From positions 1-21,211 of the forward strand of contig CAYTFZ010000042.1 of NCBI GenBank assembly GCA_964437215.1: a stretch of DNA of 21,211 bases, written 5' to 3'. The notes beneath the pieces were generated by a model. It made no database searches. It was not told where the DNA came from and saw only the letters and a list, made by a program, of their open reading frames with translations. A program made the translations under genes and the position numbers. The stretch's first letter is position 1. Each line of letters starts with the position of its first letter. Positions 14,161 through 21,211 of the stretch are shown piece after piece. Source of the DNA: JAAYAN01 sp964437215. Its GTDB lineage: Bacteria; Bacteroidota; Ignavibacteria; Ignavibacteriales; Melioribacteraceae.

Positions 14161-16479
14161 ATGATTGATACATCAAAGTTTACACTGCTAAAAATAATGA
14201 CAGAGTTAGTTGCCGGTTCTGATTCTGATTCGTCCGATTTTCCTAAGCAGATTTGCAGTTTTTTAGTAGCTGAACTTAATCTTAAAAGTGCCGCAATTGT
14301 ATCTGTTTCAACCGAACATCATTTCTCTATTCTCGGGTTTGAAGGCAGCATTATCCCCGATTTCAACGATGCATTATTAAAAACGGAAATTCTTAAATCC
14401 TCAAATGGCATTTCAATTAATATCAAAACAGGAGGAATTTTAGGCCGGGACATCCAGTCTTTTTCATCCATAGATATTTCATCAGATAATTCTGCTAAAA
14501 TACTCCTCATTTTATTCCACGATTTCGATTTCGGCAGCAATGATAAAAACATATTGCTTGATATATCGGAATTTGTAAAATTTATTTCATTAAACTGGAA
14601 TAAAAAAAGAAACAGCGGATTAAATACTGAAAGTATTGTGCTTAAATCTCTTATGGAATTGCGCACTCCTGTAAATACAATAATCGGATTCACATCAATT
14701 CTTACCGAAGATAATATATCTTCTTCGCAGGCACAATACTTAAATACAATAAAAGAAAACGCACAGAAAATACAGCTTAATATAAATGATTTGCTTGATT
14801 ATATAAGAATTAAAGAAGGGAAAACTGCTTTAAATAAAGTAAATTTAAGTCTCGACCAATTTACAAAACAAATATCCGAAGTTTTCAAAAACAGATACCA
14901 ATCTAAATTTTCTTCGTTAAAAGTTGAAATTGAAAACACTGGAAATTATAAAATTGATGCAGATGACCAGAAACTGCGTTTTGCATTTAATAATATTCTC
15001 AACTATATTATTCTTTCTGTAACAAATCCCGATATTTTAATCAGAATAAATTCTCCGCAATTTCCAGATGTGAAATTTATAATTAATGGTTCCTCTTCAG
15101 ATATTACAAAATTATACCGTATTTTTGAACCTTTTTCTTTACCAGACAATAAAAATTCGAAGGACTTTAATTTATCCGACACTTCCCTTTTGCTTGCCCG
15201 TGAATATATAAAAATAAATAATGGCGAAGTATCGGCTAAAGCTGTTGGAAGTTCCTCTTTCGAAATTTTGTTGAGTTTTGGAAACGATTATAAAGCTGTT
15301 GGAAAACAGCTTTCCTCTCTGCCAAAACCTACTGCCGAAAGAAACAGCATCCTTGTTATTGAAGACGATTATGCGGCATCAAAACTTCTGAGTAATTATC
15401 TTACAAAATGGGGATATTCGCCTGTAATAGTAAATACTGCCGAACAGACTTTAGAACAGATTTCCCGCACTGTATTTCTGGCGGTAATATTGGATATTTC
15501 CCTGCCAAATATAAACGGACTTGAATTATTAAGAAAAATAAACGAACATCCCAACGCAAAAAACACTCCGGTTATTGTAAGTTCAATTGAAACTGAACAG
15601 CAAAAAGCCTTTTTAATGGGAGCAGTTGAATATTTTGTAAAACCTATAAACTACAATTACCTTGTTGAAGTTCTTACAAGTTATAAATTGCGTAAAGAGT
15701 CTAATATCCTATGCGTTGATGATGATGTTCCTACTCTTAATTTAATTAAACAAGCTGTTGAAACTGCCGGTTTTAATGCTGTTGCAGAACATATCAGTTC
15801 AAATGTAATGCCTTTAATTGCGGATAAGCAGATAGACTTGGCAATAATTGATCTTGATATGCCTCACCCTAACGGTTTTGAGCTGATAAAAATTATTAAA
15901 TCCGACTCTCGATTTCAAAATCTTCCCATTATTATTTACACCGGAAAGGAAAATTTTAGCGATGATCTTAAAAACATTGACGGAATGTTTGAAGAACTTT
16001 TAAGTAAAAAAAGTACAAACCTCGAAGACCTTTCCGGAATTATCAGCTCGATGATAAACAGGTACGAAGAACCAACTCCGGCAGAAAAAATTTCGGAAGC
16101 AAAAGAAGGTGTTAAAATTCTTTTTGCCGAAGATTATAAACATTCGCAAATTATTGTTACCCGGTTATTAAAGAAAAACAATTTTAATAATGTTGTTGTA
16201 GTTGAAAACGGCGAAGAAGCTTTAAAACTTGCAGAGAAAGAAAAATTCGACTTGATCTTAATGGATATGCAAATGCCTGTTATGAATGGGTTTGAAGCTA
16301 CCGAAAAAATAAAAAATATTCCCGAGTATAAAAATACTCCTATCATTGCATTAACTGCTTTTGCAATGAAAGGCGACCGGGAAAAATGTCTTGAAGCGGG
16401 TGCTACTGACTATATACCTAAGCCTATCGACAGTAAAGAGTTTTTAGAAAAAGTTAAATATTACACAAGTTCTGTTTAA
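14161..16479 (+). CDS. Pseudo-histidine kinase with three receiver domains
   Basis: A 772-aa cytosolic signalling protein; no signal peptide or membrane helix is seen. Residues 1-145 resemble a degenerate sensor (GAF-like) domain. A dimerisation helix pair follows, with LMELRTPVNTIIGF at 164-177, where histidine kinases read SHELRTPLN; the phosphoacceptor His is M165. The next ~130 residues look like a decayed HATPase: the N-box region DADDQKLRFAFNNILNYI survives, but the DxGxG and GxGLG boxes are absent. Three receiver domains come next: REC1 about 395-510 (acidic pair D402/D403, phosphoacceptor D445, FVKP lysine), REC2 about 516-625 (D521/D522, D564), REC3 about 651-770 (E657/D658, D702, K754). 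All three keep phosphorylation residues. It probably receives phosphate from another kinase; partners are not adjacent. AAGGA lies 12 nt before the ATG, a long spacing. Confidence 0.85.
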   Translation: MIDTSKFTLLKIMTELVAGSDSDSSDFPKQICSFLVAELNLKSAAIVSVSTEHHFSILGFEGSIIPDFNDALLKTEILKSSNGISINIKTGGILGRDIQSFSSIDISSDNSAKILLILFHDFDFGSNDKNILLDISEFVKFISLNWNKKRNSGLNTESIVLKSLMELRTPVNTIIGFTSILTEDNISSSQAQYLNTIKENAQKIQLNINDLLDYIRIKEGKTALNKVNLSLDQFTKQISEVFKNRYQSKFSSLKVEIENTGNYKIDADDQKLRFAFNNILNYIILSVTNPDILIRINSPQFPDVKFIINGSSSDITKLYRIFEPFSLPDNKNSKDFNLSDTSLLLAREYIKINNGEVSAKAVGSSSFEILLSFGNDYKAVGKQLSSLPKPTAERNSILVIEDDYAASKLLSNYLTKWGYSPVIVNTAEQTLEQISRTVFLAVILDISLPNINGLELLRKINEHPNAKNTPVIVSSIETEQQKAFLMGAVEYFVKPINYNYLVEVLTSYKLRKESNILCVDDDVPTLNLIKQAVETAGFNAVAEHISSNVMPLIADKQIDLAIIDLDMPHPNGFELIKIIKSDSRFQNLPIIIYTGKENFSDDLKNIDGMFEELLSKKSTNLEDLSGIISSMINRYEEPTPAEKISEAKEGVKILFAEDYKHSQIIVTRLLKKNNFNNVVVVENGEEALKLAEKEKFDLILMDMQMPVMNGFEATEKIKNIPEYKNTPIIALTAFAMKGDREKCLEAGATDYIPKPIDSKEFLEKVKYYTSSV

Positions 16480-16557
16480 AATATATTTTAAACTGCTTTG
16501 TCTAACCTGTTGTAATTATGTATTTTACGTTTATTATTTTATAGAATTTGAGGAGTT

Positions 16558-18015
16558 ATGATTAATCCGGTTCCGCGTGTACGTTTTGCTCCGAGTCCTA
16601 CCGGTTATTTACATGTAGGAGGACTAAGAACAGCTTTATATAACTATCTTTTTGCTAAAAATTGCGGCGGACAATTTATTTTACGAATTGAAGATACTGA
16701 CAGAAACCGTTATGTGGAAGGTGCTGTTGAAAAACTGATTGAAGCATTAAAATGGGTAAATATTGATTATGATGAAGGTCCCGATAAAAAAGGAAATTAT
16801 GGACCTTATATGCAGTCGGAAAGACTTGATATTTATAAGAAATATGCACTTGAACTTGTAGAAAAGAAGCACGCTTATTATTGTTTTTGCACCCCTGAAA
16901 GACTGCAATCGCTTAAAGAAGAACAGCAGAGGCAAAAGCTGCCTCAGGCAAAATACGATAAACATTGCCTTCACTTAACAAAGGAAGAAATTGATAACAA
17001 TTTAAAATCCGGAATGAATTACGTAATCCGGCTAAATGTAACTGAAGGAGAAAAAATCAGTTTTCAGGATATAGTGCGTGACAGAGTTGAATTTGACAGA
17101 GAGAACATAGATGATCAGGTATTGATTAAAAGCGACGGATACCCCACTTATCACCTTGCTAATGTTGTTGACGACCATCTTATGAAAATCACTCACGTAA
17201 TCCGCGGTGAAGAATGGCTATCCTCAACACCAAAACATATTTTACTTTACGATTATTTCGGCTGGGAAAAACCTGTATTTGCACATCTTCCCTTGCTTTT
17301 AAACCCCGACCGCTCTAAACTGAGCAAACGCCAAGGGGATGTTGCAGTTGAAGATTATAAAGACAAAGGTTATCTGAAAGAAGCATTAATAAATTTTGTT
17401 GCCTTGTTAGGATGGAGCGCAGGCGATAATCAGGAAATTTATTGCATCGATGAACTTATTAAAAAGTTCTCTCTGGAGAGAGTAAACAAATCCGGAGCAG
17501 TTTTCGATCAGGATAAATTAAAGTGGCTTAACGAAATTCATCTTCGAAGCAAACCTGATAATGAAATTATCCCAATAATCAGAGAATCATTAAAAAACAA
17601 TGGTTTTGACGATAATAAATTTTCTGATGAATATCTCGGTAAAATTATTTCATCGATGAAAGAAAGAGTCTCTTTCCCTCAGGAGTATGTACTTAATTGC
17701 CGCTATTTTTACGAGGCTCCTGCTGCGTATGACAATGAAACCGCAACCAAACGCTGGAAAGAAGATTCTGCTAAACTTATGCAAAAACTAATTGACGAAA
17801 TTGAGAAATTGAATAATCCCGAAAAACACGATTACGAAAACGCTTTAGCAACGGCTTCCGAAATTACCGGAAGCGGAAAAGGTAATTTCATCCATCCGCT
17901 CAGACTTTCAGTTTCGGGTACAGGAAGCGGTCCTGGCGTTTACGACATTTTAGATATTATCGGGAAAAATGAAACAATTAAACGAATAAAAAAGGCAATA
18001 GCCGTATTTTCATAA
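16558..18015 (+). CDS. gltX: Glutamyl-tRNA synthetase
   Basis: This class Ib synthetase charges tRNA-Glu with glutamate in the cytosol. The HIGH-type motif PSPTGYLHVGG is at 12-22 and the KMSKS-type motif KLSKR at 254-258. A zinc site of the E. coli kind is visible between them: C109-x-C111 and C137-x-H139. At 485 aa it is full length and ends in the anticodon-binding helical domain (LRLSVSGTGSGPGVYDIL). GAGGAG lies just before the ATG, with short spacing. glnS follows after 12 nt. The presence of GlnRS suggests that this GluRS need not mischarge tRNA-Gln, but discrimination cannot be read directly from the sequence. Confidence 0.96.
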   Translation: MINPVPRVRFAPSPTGYLHVGGLRTALYNYLFAKNCGGQFILRIEDTDRNRYVEGAVEKLIEALKWVNIDYDEGPDKKGNYGPYMQSERLDIYKKYALELVEKKHAYYCFCTPERLQSLKEEQQRQKLPQAKYDKHCLHLTKEEIDNNLKSGMNYVIRLNVTEGEKISFQDIVRDRVEFDRENIDDQVLIKSDGYPTYHLANVVDDHLMKITHVIRGEEWLSSTPKHILLYDYFGWEKPVFAHLPLLLNPDRSKLSKRQGDVAVEDYKDKGYLKEALINFVALLGWSAGDNQEIYCIDELIKKFSLERVNKSGAVFDQDKLKWLNEIHLRSKPDNEIIPIIRESLKNNGFDDNKFSDEYLGKIISSMKERVSFPQEYVLNCRYFYEAPAAYDNETATKRWKEDSAKLMQKLIDEIEKLNNPEKHDYENALATASEITGSGKGNFIHPLRLSVSGTGSGPGVYDILDIIGKNETIKRIKKAIAVFS

Positions 18016-18027
18016 AATTTTGGTAAA

Positions 18028-19725
18028 ATGATGAACGAAGAAAACAAAACTGATCTGGCAGAAGCACCGAAAAATTTCATTCACGAAATAATAGAAAATG
18101 ATCTGCAAACAAATAAGTACGAAGGAAGAGTGCAAACCCGTTTCCCGCCGGAACCTAACGGCTACTTGCACATAGGACACGCAAAATCTATATGCCTGAA
18201 TTTTGGTATTGCTCAAAAATATAACGGAAAATGTAATCTACGGTTTGATGACACAAATCCGTCAAAGGAAGATCAGGAATACGTCGATTCGATAATGGAA
18301 GACATTAAATGGCTTGGTTTTAACTGGAGCGGAAAGGAATTTTATGCTTCAGATTACTTCGATACTCTATATGAATACGCTGTGAAATTAATTAAGAAAG
18401 GGAAAGCATACGTTGATGATCATTCCGCCGATGAAATAAGCAAAATGCGCGGAACCCCTACAAGACCGGGACAAGAAAGCAATTTCAGAAGCAGAACACC
18501 CGAAGAAAATCTAATGCTGTTTGAAAAAATGAAAAACGGTGATTTTGATGAAGGTACAAAAGTTCTTCGAGCAAAGATTGATATGTCTTCGCCTAATATG
18601 CAAATGCGCGATCCTGTTATGTACAGAATTAAAAAAGCAACTCATCACAGAACCGGCAACAAATGGTGCATCTACCCTATGTACGACTGGGCTCACGGAC
18701 AATCCGATTCACTAGAAAAAATAACTCATTCCGTTTGCACTCTTGAGTTTGAAAATCACAAACCTCTGTACAATTGGTTTTTAGATGAGCTTGAAATTTA
18801 TCATCCGGTGCAAATTGAATTTGCCAGATTGAATCTGAATTATACTATAATGAGTAAGCGAAAACTGCTGCAGCTTGTTGAAGAAAAATATGTTTCCGGA
18901 TGGGATGACCCGAGGATGCCAACGATTTCAGGATTACGCAGACGCGGTTACACACCTGAATCGATACGGAATTTTGCTGAGCGCGTGGGTGTTGCCAAAC
19001 GCGAAAATATAATTGATGTGGGACTTTTGGAACACAGTATAAGGGAAGATTTAAATAAACGGGCTAATAGATATATGGCTGTTTTAAACCCACTGAAAGT
19101 TGTTATTATAAATTACCCTGATAATTCTACAGAGGAAATGGATGCAATAAACAATCCCGAAAACCCAGACGCTGGAACACGTAAAATTCCTTTTTCTAAA
19201 ACTTTGTATATTGAGAAAGATGATTTTATGGAAAATCCGCCTAAAAAATTCTTCCGCCTTTCACCCGGAAATGAAGTAAGGCTTAGATATGCCTATATTA
19301 TTAAGTGTGAAGAAGTTATTAAAGACAGTAGCGGAAATATTTTAGAGCTAAGGTGTTCGTACGATCCTGAAACAAAAAGCGGAAGCGGTAATTCGGATAA
19401 AAAGGTTAAAGGAACAATTCATTGGGTTTCGGCAGAGCATTCGGTAAATGCAGAAGTAAGATTATATGACAGACTGTTTAATGTTGAAAATCCTGATGAA
19501 ACACAAGAAGGACAGACATTTACAGATCATCTTAACCCAGATTCATTAAAAGTATTGAAAAACTGTAAAATTGAACCCGCGCTATCCAAAGCTATTAAGG
19601 CTGAAAAAATACAGTTTGAGCGGCTCGGGTATTTTTGTTTCGATTCAAAAGATTCATCAATTAGCAATATTGTATTCAACAGGACTGTTACATTGAAAGA
19701 CAGCTGGTCGAAACTGCAAAAATAA
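18028..19725 (+). CDS. glnS: Glutaminyl-tRNA synthetase
   Basis: This enzyme charges tRNA-Gln directly with glutamine. The 565-aa protein (E. coli 554) has the GlnRS form of the HIGH motif, PPEPNGYLHIGHAKS at 40-54, and MSKRKL at 275-280. Family blocks RFDDTNPSKE, YPMYDWAHGQSDSLE (residues following the catalytic fold) and the two C-terminal beta-barrel domains with IHWVSAEHSV and a DRLFNVENP segment are all present, so it is complete. Two in-frame ATGs lie next to each other at 18028 and 18031; upstream there is only a weak ribosome site (GGT), consistent with coupling to gltX, 12 nt before. GlnRS genes in bacteria descend from a eukaryotic-type enzyme by transfer; their pairing with GluRS here lets the cell dispense with amidation for tRNA-Gln, although GatCAB cannot be excluded. 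Confidence 0.96.
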   Translation: MMNEENKTDLAEAPKNFIHEIIENDLQTNKYEGRVQTRFPPEPNGYLHIGHAKSICLNFGIAQKYNGKCNLRFDDTNPSKEDQEYVDSIMEDIKWLGFNWSGKEFYASDYFDTLYEYAVKLIKKGKAYVDDHSADEISKMRGTPTRPGQESNFRSRTPEENLMLFEKMKNGDFDEGTKVLRAKIDMSSPNMQMRDPVMYRIKKATHHRTGNKWCIYPMYDWAHGQSDSLEKITHSVCTLEFENHKPLYNWFLDELEIYHPVQIEFARLNLNYTIMSKRKLLQLVEEKYVSGWDDPRMPTISGLRRRGYTPESIRNFAERVGVAKRENIIDVGLLEHSIREDLNKRANRYMAVLNPLKVVIINYPDNSTEEMDAINNPENPDAGTRKIPFSKTLYIEKDDFMENPPKKFFRLSPGNEVRLRYAYIIKCEEVIKDSSGNILELRCSYDPETKSGSGNSDKKVKGTIHWVSAEHSVNAEVRLYDRLFNVENPDETQEGQTFTDHLNPDSLKVLKNCKIEPALSKAIKAEKIQFERLGYFCFDSKDSSISNIVFNRTVTLKDSWSKLQK

Positions 19726-19735
19726 AATTATTTGC

Positions 19736-19766
19736 TTGATAAAAGCCTGAAAATGTTCTAAGTTTG
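19736..19766 (+). promoter_or_regulatory. Promoter of tRNA-Leu(CAA), Bacteroidota type
   Basis: TTG (19736-19738), 20 nt, then TAAGTTTG (19759-19766), an exact TAnnTTTG box. The tRNA starts 12 nt after it. The spacing is identical to the promoter of the other tRNA-Leu in this window. Confidence 0.65.
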
Positions 19767-19778
19767 AAACTCTGTTTT

Positions 19779-19864
19779 GCCGGAGTGGTGAAATTGGTAG
19801 ACGCGCTGGACTCAAAATCCAGTGAGGGTTAAACCTCGTGCCGGTTCGAGTCCGGCCTTCGGTA
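19779..19864 (+). tRNA. tRNA-Leu (anticodon CAA)
   Basis: A class II tRNA. Acceptor strands GCCGGAG and CTTCGGT pair with two G-U pairs (G1-U72 and G5-U68). The anticodon stem CTGGA/TCCAG carries the loop CTCAAAA with anticodon CAA at 19813-19815. There is a variable arm (GAGGGTTAAACCTC) and a T-arm GCCGGTTCGAGTCCGGC. The discriminator is A at 19864; the next bases are CTC, so CCA is not encoded, unlike the tRNA-Leu(UAG). Confidence 0.95.
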
Positions 19865-19876
19865 CTCAAATCTCGT

Positions 19877-19907
19877 AAAGCCTTGTAAATCAAGGCTTTT
19901 TCTTTTT
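19877..19907 (+). terminator. Intrinsic terminator after tRNA-Leu(CAA)
   Basis: A 9-bp stem (AAAGCCTTG / CAAGGCTTT) with loop TAAAT is followed by a T-rich run. It lies 12 nt after the tRNA 3' end and overlaps the tail of the transposase remnant on the other strand. Confidence 0.88.
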
Positions 19908-20119
19908 GTGTGTTGCTCTGATTCTTTTCGACTATCCATCTGTTTTTTTTATTTGTGGAATATTGCATATCCAATTGCAATAATTACCCTCACTAATAAC
20001 AAACAATCTGCTCAGTTCTAATGCTGTATATCGCTTCTCATCATAATCCTTGACAATTGACAGCTTAAATTCTTTTGATATTTTCCTTCTTTCGGCAATC
20101 TCCTTTTTTTCTCTAACAT
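19899..20119 (-). pseudogene. Degraded IS transposase OrfA remnant (IS3-like), two frameshifts
   Basis: A strong ribosome site (AAAAAGGAG, 8 nt spacing) precedes ATG at 20119 and MLEKK. Past a run of seven A the coding sense moves to the -1 frame, reading KEIAERRKISKEFKLSIV, then DYDEKRYTALELSRLF and NYCNWI, with a stop at 19932. After CNWI it moves again, to YSTNKKNRWIVEKNQSNTQK. Adding one A at each point (at the A7 run, and at TGCAAT) joins all three parts into one protein start that looks like a helix-turn-helix OrfA of IS3-type elements (K-F-K-x-x-V-K, L-S-x-L, N-W-I-x-K-Y, then a lysine-rich linker). It is cut off at the tRNA-Leu terminator; no OrfB or inverted repeats remain. The exact IS family is uncertain. 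The 3' limit is approximate. Confidence 0.6.
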
Positions 20120-20162
20120 AAACCGTTCTCCTTTTTCGGTCAACTTATGTTAGGGATTGACA

Positions 20163-20251
20163 AAAAACAGGAATTCAGGGAATCAGGTTTTTAGGATTAT
20201 AGGAGATTAGGTTTTTAGATTTTTTCTTGATCATAATCGTAATCATAATCT
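20163..20251 (+). repeat. 89-bp direct repeat, copy A (octamer array plus hexamer block)
   Basis: It matches 21090-21178 at 87 of 89 positions in the same orientation. From 20168 it is built of seven 8-nt units of the form YAGGNNNN (CAGGAATT, CAGGGAAT, CAGGTTTT, TAGGATTA, TAGGAGAT, TAGGTTTT, TAGATTTT), followed by TTCTTGA and a 6-nt-period block of TCATAA/TCGTAA (20231-20250). Confidence 0.93.
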
Positions 20252-20275
20252 GTTTTTTATCTTTATTAGAGGGAT

Positions 20276-20315
20276 CAGGTTTTCAGGGTATCAGGAGATT
20301 ATGGTTTTAGGTCTT
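20276..20315 (+). repeat. Diverged third octamer array, copy C
   Basis: Five 8-nt units in the same register: CAGGTTTT, CAGGGTAT, CAGGAGAT, TATGGTTT, TAGGTCTT. It is related to copies A and B but lacks the hexamer block. It lies 24 nt after copy A, in a gene-free stretch (20120-20348) in which I see nothing else. Confidence 0.7.
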
Positions 20316-20348
20316 ATGGATAAATTCTTAATCGAAAAAGCAAATATT

Positions 20349-20834
20349 TCATTTTATCTTAGCTTTTAGGTATTTCAAATCATCCCTATCCTTAAATCTG
20401 TTTGACTTGGCTTTATTTTTAATTAATTCTTTAATTCCGATTATATTAATAATAATAGCTTCATTTTCATCTGACTTAATATGTTCCTTAACAATGTTTT
20501 GCCAAACTTCTTCAAATTCAACTCCGTCAATATCGTTAATCAAATCAATACGGTTTGGCGGTACGCCGAACTGAAATACCATTCCTTTTTTGTTAAGTAT
20601 TTCAGGTGATGAAATTCCCGGAACATCATTATCCCAAAACACTGACAATGTTTGCCAAAGTTTTTCTATATTATTCGTATCAGTGGAGTAATATATATCA
20701 ATATCTCCGGTTAAACGGGCATAACCATAGTAAATTACTGCTTCACCGCCTACAATTGCATATTTTACATCGAACCGGTTCAGCAGAATAAGAAATTCGA
20801 AAATATCTTTTGAAAAATATTCCTTACCCAGCAT
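20349..20834 (-). CDS. Nucleotidyltransferase-fold protein (AbiEii/MNT-like), possible toxin-antitoxin component
   Basis: This 161-aa protein has the pol-beta nucleotidyltransferase signature. G29-G30 in IVGGEAVIYYGYARLTGDID gives the glycine motif and the first two carboxylates, D44 and D46; the third is D97 in NRIDLIND. A late GIKELIKNKAKSNRFKDRDD segment is typical of small stand-alone NTases whose genes follow a short partner. Such proteins can nucleotidylate RNA or protein; some (AbiEii, MNT) act in type IV or type VII toxin-antitoxin systems. I cannot assign a substrate. The ATG at 20834 overlaps the 3' end of the upstream small gene by 11 nt, so both are coupled. The pair lies between two 89-bp direct repeats and close to tRNA-Leu(CAA), a common insertion context. 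Confidence 0.8.
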   Translation of the reverse strand: MLGKEYFSKDIFEFLILLNRFDVKYAIVGGEAVIYYGYARLTGDIDIYYSTDTNNIEKLWQTLSVFWDNDVPGISSPEILNKKGMVFQFGVPPNRIDLINDIDGVEFEEVWQNIVKEHIKSDENEAIIINIIGIKELIKNKAKSNRFKDRDDLKYLKAKIK

Positions 20835-20994
20835 TCTTCGTTTCTCTTACATCTTTGCAGTCTTTTCCATAATATTTTCTTTTTAATGTTTTTGCTGCAA
20901 TCTGCCTTTCTTCAACCGACATCTTTATTTGCTGTAAAATGTCGTATTTATCGGCAGCTTTTTTATCTTTTGCTATGTTTACAACTCTTTCCAT
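20824..20994 (-). CDS. Small partner protein of the nucleotidyltransferase
   Basis: A 56-aa charged protein, MERVVNIAKDKKAADKYDIL, then MSVEERQIAAKTLKRKYYG and a short polar tail ending TKNAG. It resembles short ORFs of the type M-x-x-V-V-x-I-(x)n-D-x-x-x-Q-x-x-M-(S/T)-x-E-E-R that precede NTases of the same kind in other genomes; a role as partner or antitoxin is inferred from this pairing only. The start at 20994 is chosen over the longer possible frame to 21045 because AAAAAAGG lies 5 nt before it, and the longer N-terminus (LKLCLNNIFCIIKK) looks like translated AT-rich leader. The gene is not membrane-bound, has no recognised DNA-binding fold, and overlaps the NTase by 11 nt. Confidence 0.72.
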   Translation of the reverse strand: MERVVNIAKDKKAADKYDILQQIKMSVEERQIAAKTLKRKYYGKDCKDVRETKNAG

Positions 20995-21089
20995 AATAAC
21001 CTTTTTTATTATACAGAATATATTATTTAAACATAATTTTAACAAGCAGATTAAAAGCAGTTCTAAGTTTTCAGTTATAAGTTATAAGT

Positions 21090-21178
21090 AAAAACAGGAA
21101 TTCAGGGAATCAGGTTTTCAGGATTTTAGGAGATTAGGTTTTTAGATTTTTTCTTGATCATAATCGTAATCATAATCT
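21090..21178 (+). repeat. 89-bp direct repeat, copy B
   Basis: Second long copy, with the octamer array at 21095-21150 and the hexamer block after it. It differs from copy A at two positions (CAGGATTT for TAGGATTA in the fourth unit). It is immediately preceded by GTTATAAGTTATAAGT (21073-21088), a doubled 7-mer. Sequence after it to the window end shows nothing I can name. Confidence 0.93.
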
Positions 21179-21211
21179 CTACCCCGCTGCTCCCAACAAA
21201 AGCATTATAAA

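Noticed and set aside
14319..14693. 124-codon minus-strand frame inside the signalling gene
   Set aside because: It is the complement of a well-supported coding frame, with no ribosome site and no family resemblance.
19657..19980. A 107-codon open frame on the minus strand through tRNA-Leu(CAA)
   Set aside because: Most of it is the complement of the tRNA and the end of glnS; only its first ~25 codons carry meaning, as the third part of the transposase remnant.
20117..20119. Programmed -1 frameshift at the A7 run in the OrfA remnant
   Set aside because: In IS3 elements the programmed shift lies between OrfA and OrfB, not near codon 5, and a second shift is needed further on; decay is simpler.
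20163..20315. CRISPR-like array
   Set aside because: The period is only 8 nt, there is no repeat of 20-40 nt with unique spacers, and no cas genes are near.
20349..20994. Firm call as an AbiE phage-defence system
   Set aside because: The partner is too short and lacks the winged-helix features of AbiEi, and the NTase is much shorter than typical AbiEii.
20824..21045. Longer 73-aa version of the small NTase partner
   Set aside because: The extra 17 residues look like translated AT-rich leader, and a good ribosome site is placed for the start at 20994.

Overview
The window is AT-rich DNA from a bacterium, most likely of the Ignavibacteria/Chlorobi side of the Bacteroidota. This placement is inferred, not proven. 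It rests on promoters of the Bacteroidota type (TTG, about 20 nt, TAnnTTTG) before both tRNA-Leu genes, a GlnRS beside a GluRS, an exported DPP IV-type peptidase, a family-B DNA polymerase, a trigger factor with a degenerate PPIase region, and a CcmE with a Cys in place of the heme-binding His. Most of the window is ordinary chromosomal gene content. Only the last ~1.3 kb looks accessory.

Layout. (1) 1-551: 3' part of a monofunctional peptidoglycan glycosyltransferase on +. It meets, tail to tail with no gap, a minus-strand run at 552-4633 that reads, in transcription order, small secreted protein, DNA polymerase II (polB), ccmC, a 52-aa ccmD-like gene with a TTG start, and ccmE. (2) 4634-4875: divergent intergenic region. 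(3) 4876-6969: aroF-tyrA, a two-gene aromatic amino acid unit with no spacing between stop and start. (4) 7032-9622: exported M1-type metallopeptidase and a small XRE regulator. (5) 9711-11933: promoter, tRNA-Leu(UAG), tig, clpP and a strong intrinsic terminator, probably one transcript. (6) 11954-14135: exported DPP IV-family serine peptidase and its own terminator. (7) 14161-16479: a histidine-kinase-like protein that has lost the phosphoacceptor His and ATP-binding boxes but carries three intact receiver domains. (8) 16558-19725: gltX-glnS. (9) 19736-19907: promoter, tRNA-Leu(CAA), terminator. (10) 19899-21211: accessory patch with a twice-frameshifted IS OrfA remnant, an 89-bp direct repeat built of 8-nt YAGGNNNN units, a third diverged array, and a small-protein/nucleotidyltransferase operon lying between the two long repeats.

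How the genes work together. ccmC, ccmD and ccmE form the heme-delivery module of cytochrome c maturation system I; ccmAB, ccmF and the thiol-reducing partners are not in the window. aroF and tyrA carry the first step of the shikimate pathway and the committed step to tyrosine, each with a regulatory domain. tig and clpP pair nascent-chain folding with proteolysis. gltX and glnS charge tRNA-Glu and tRNA-Gln directly. The two exported peptidases suggest peptide scavenging.

The best candidates for something new are the three-receiver pseudo-histidine kinase, the octamer-periodic repeat, and the nucleotidyltransferase pair that it flanks. None is proven to be an undescribed system from sequence alone. 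I see no CRISPR array, prophage or rRNA.
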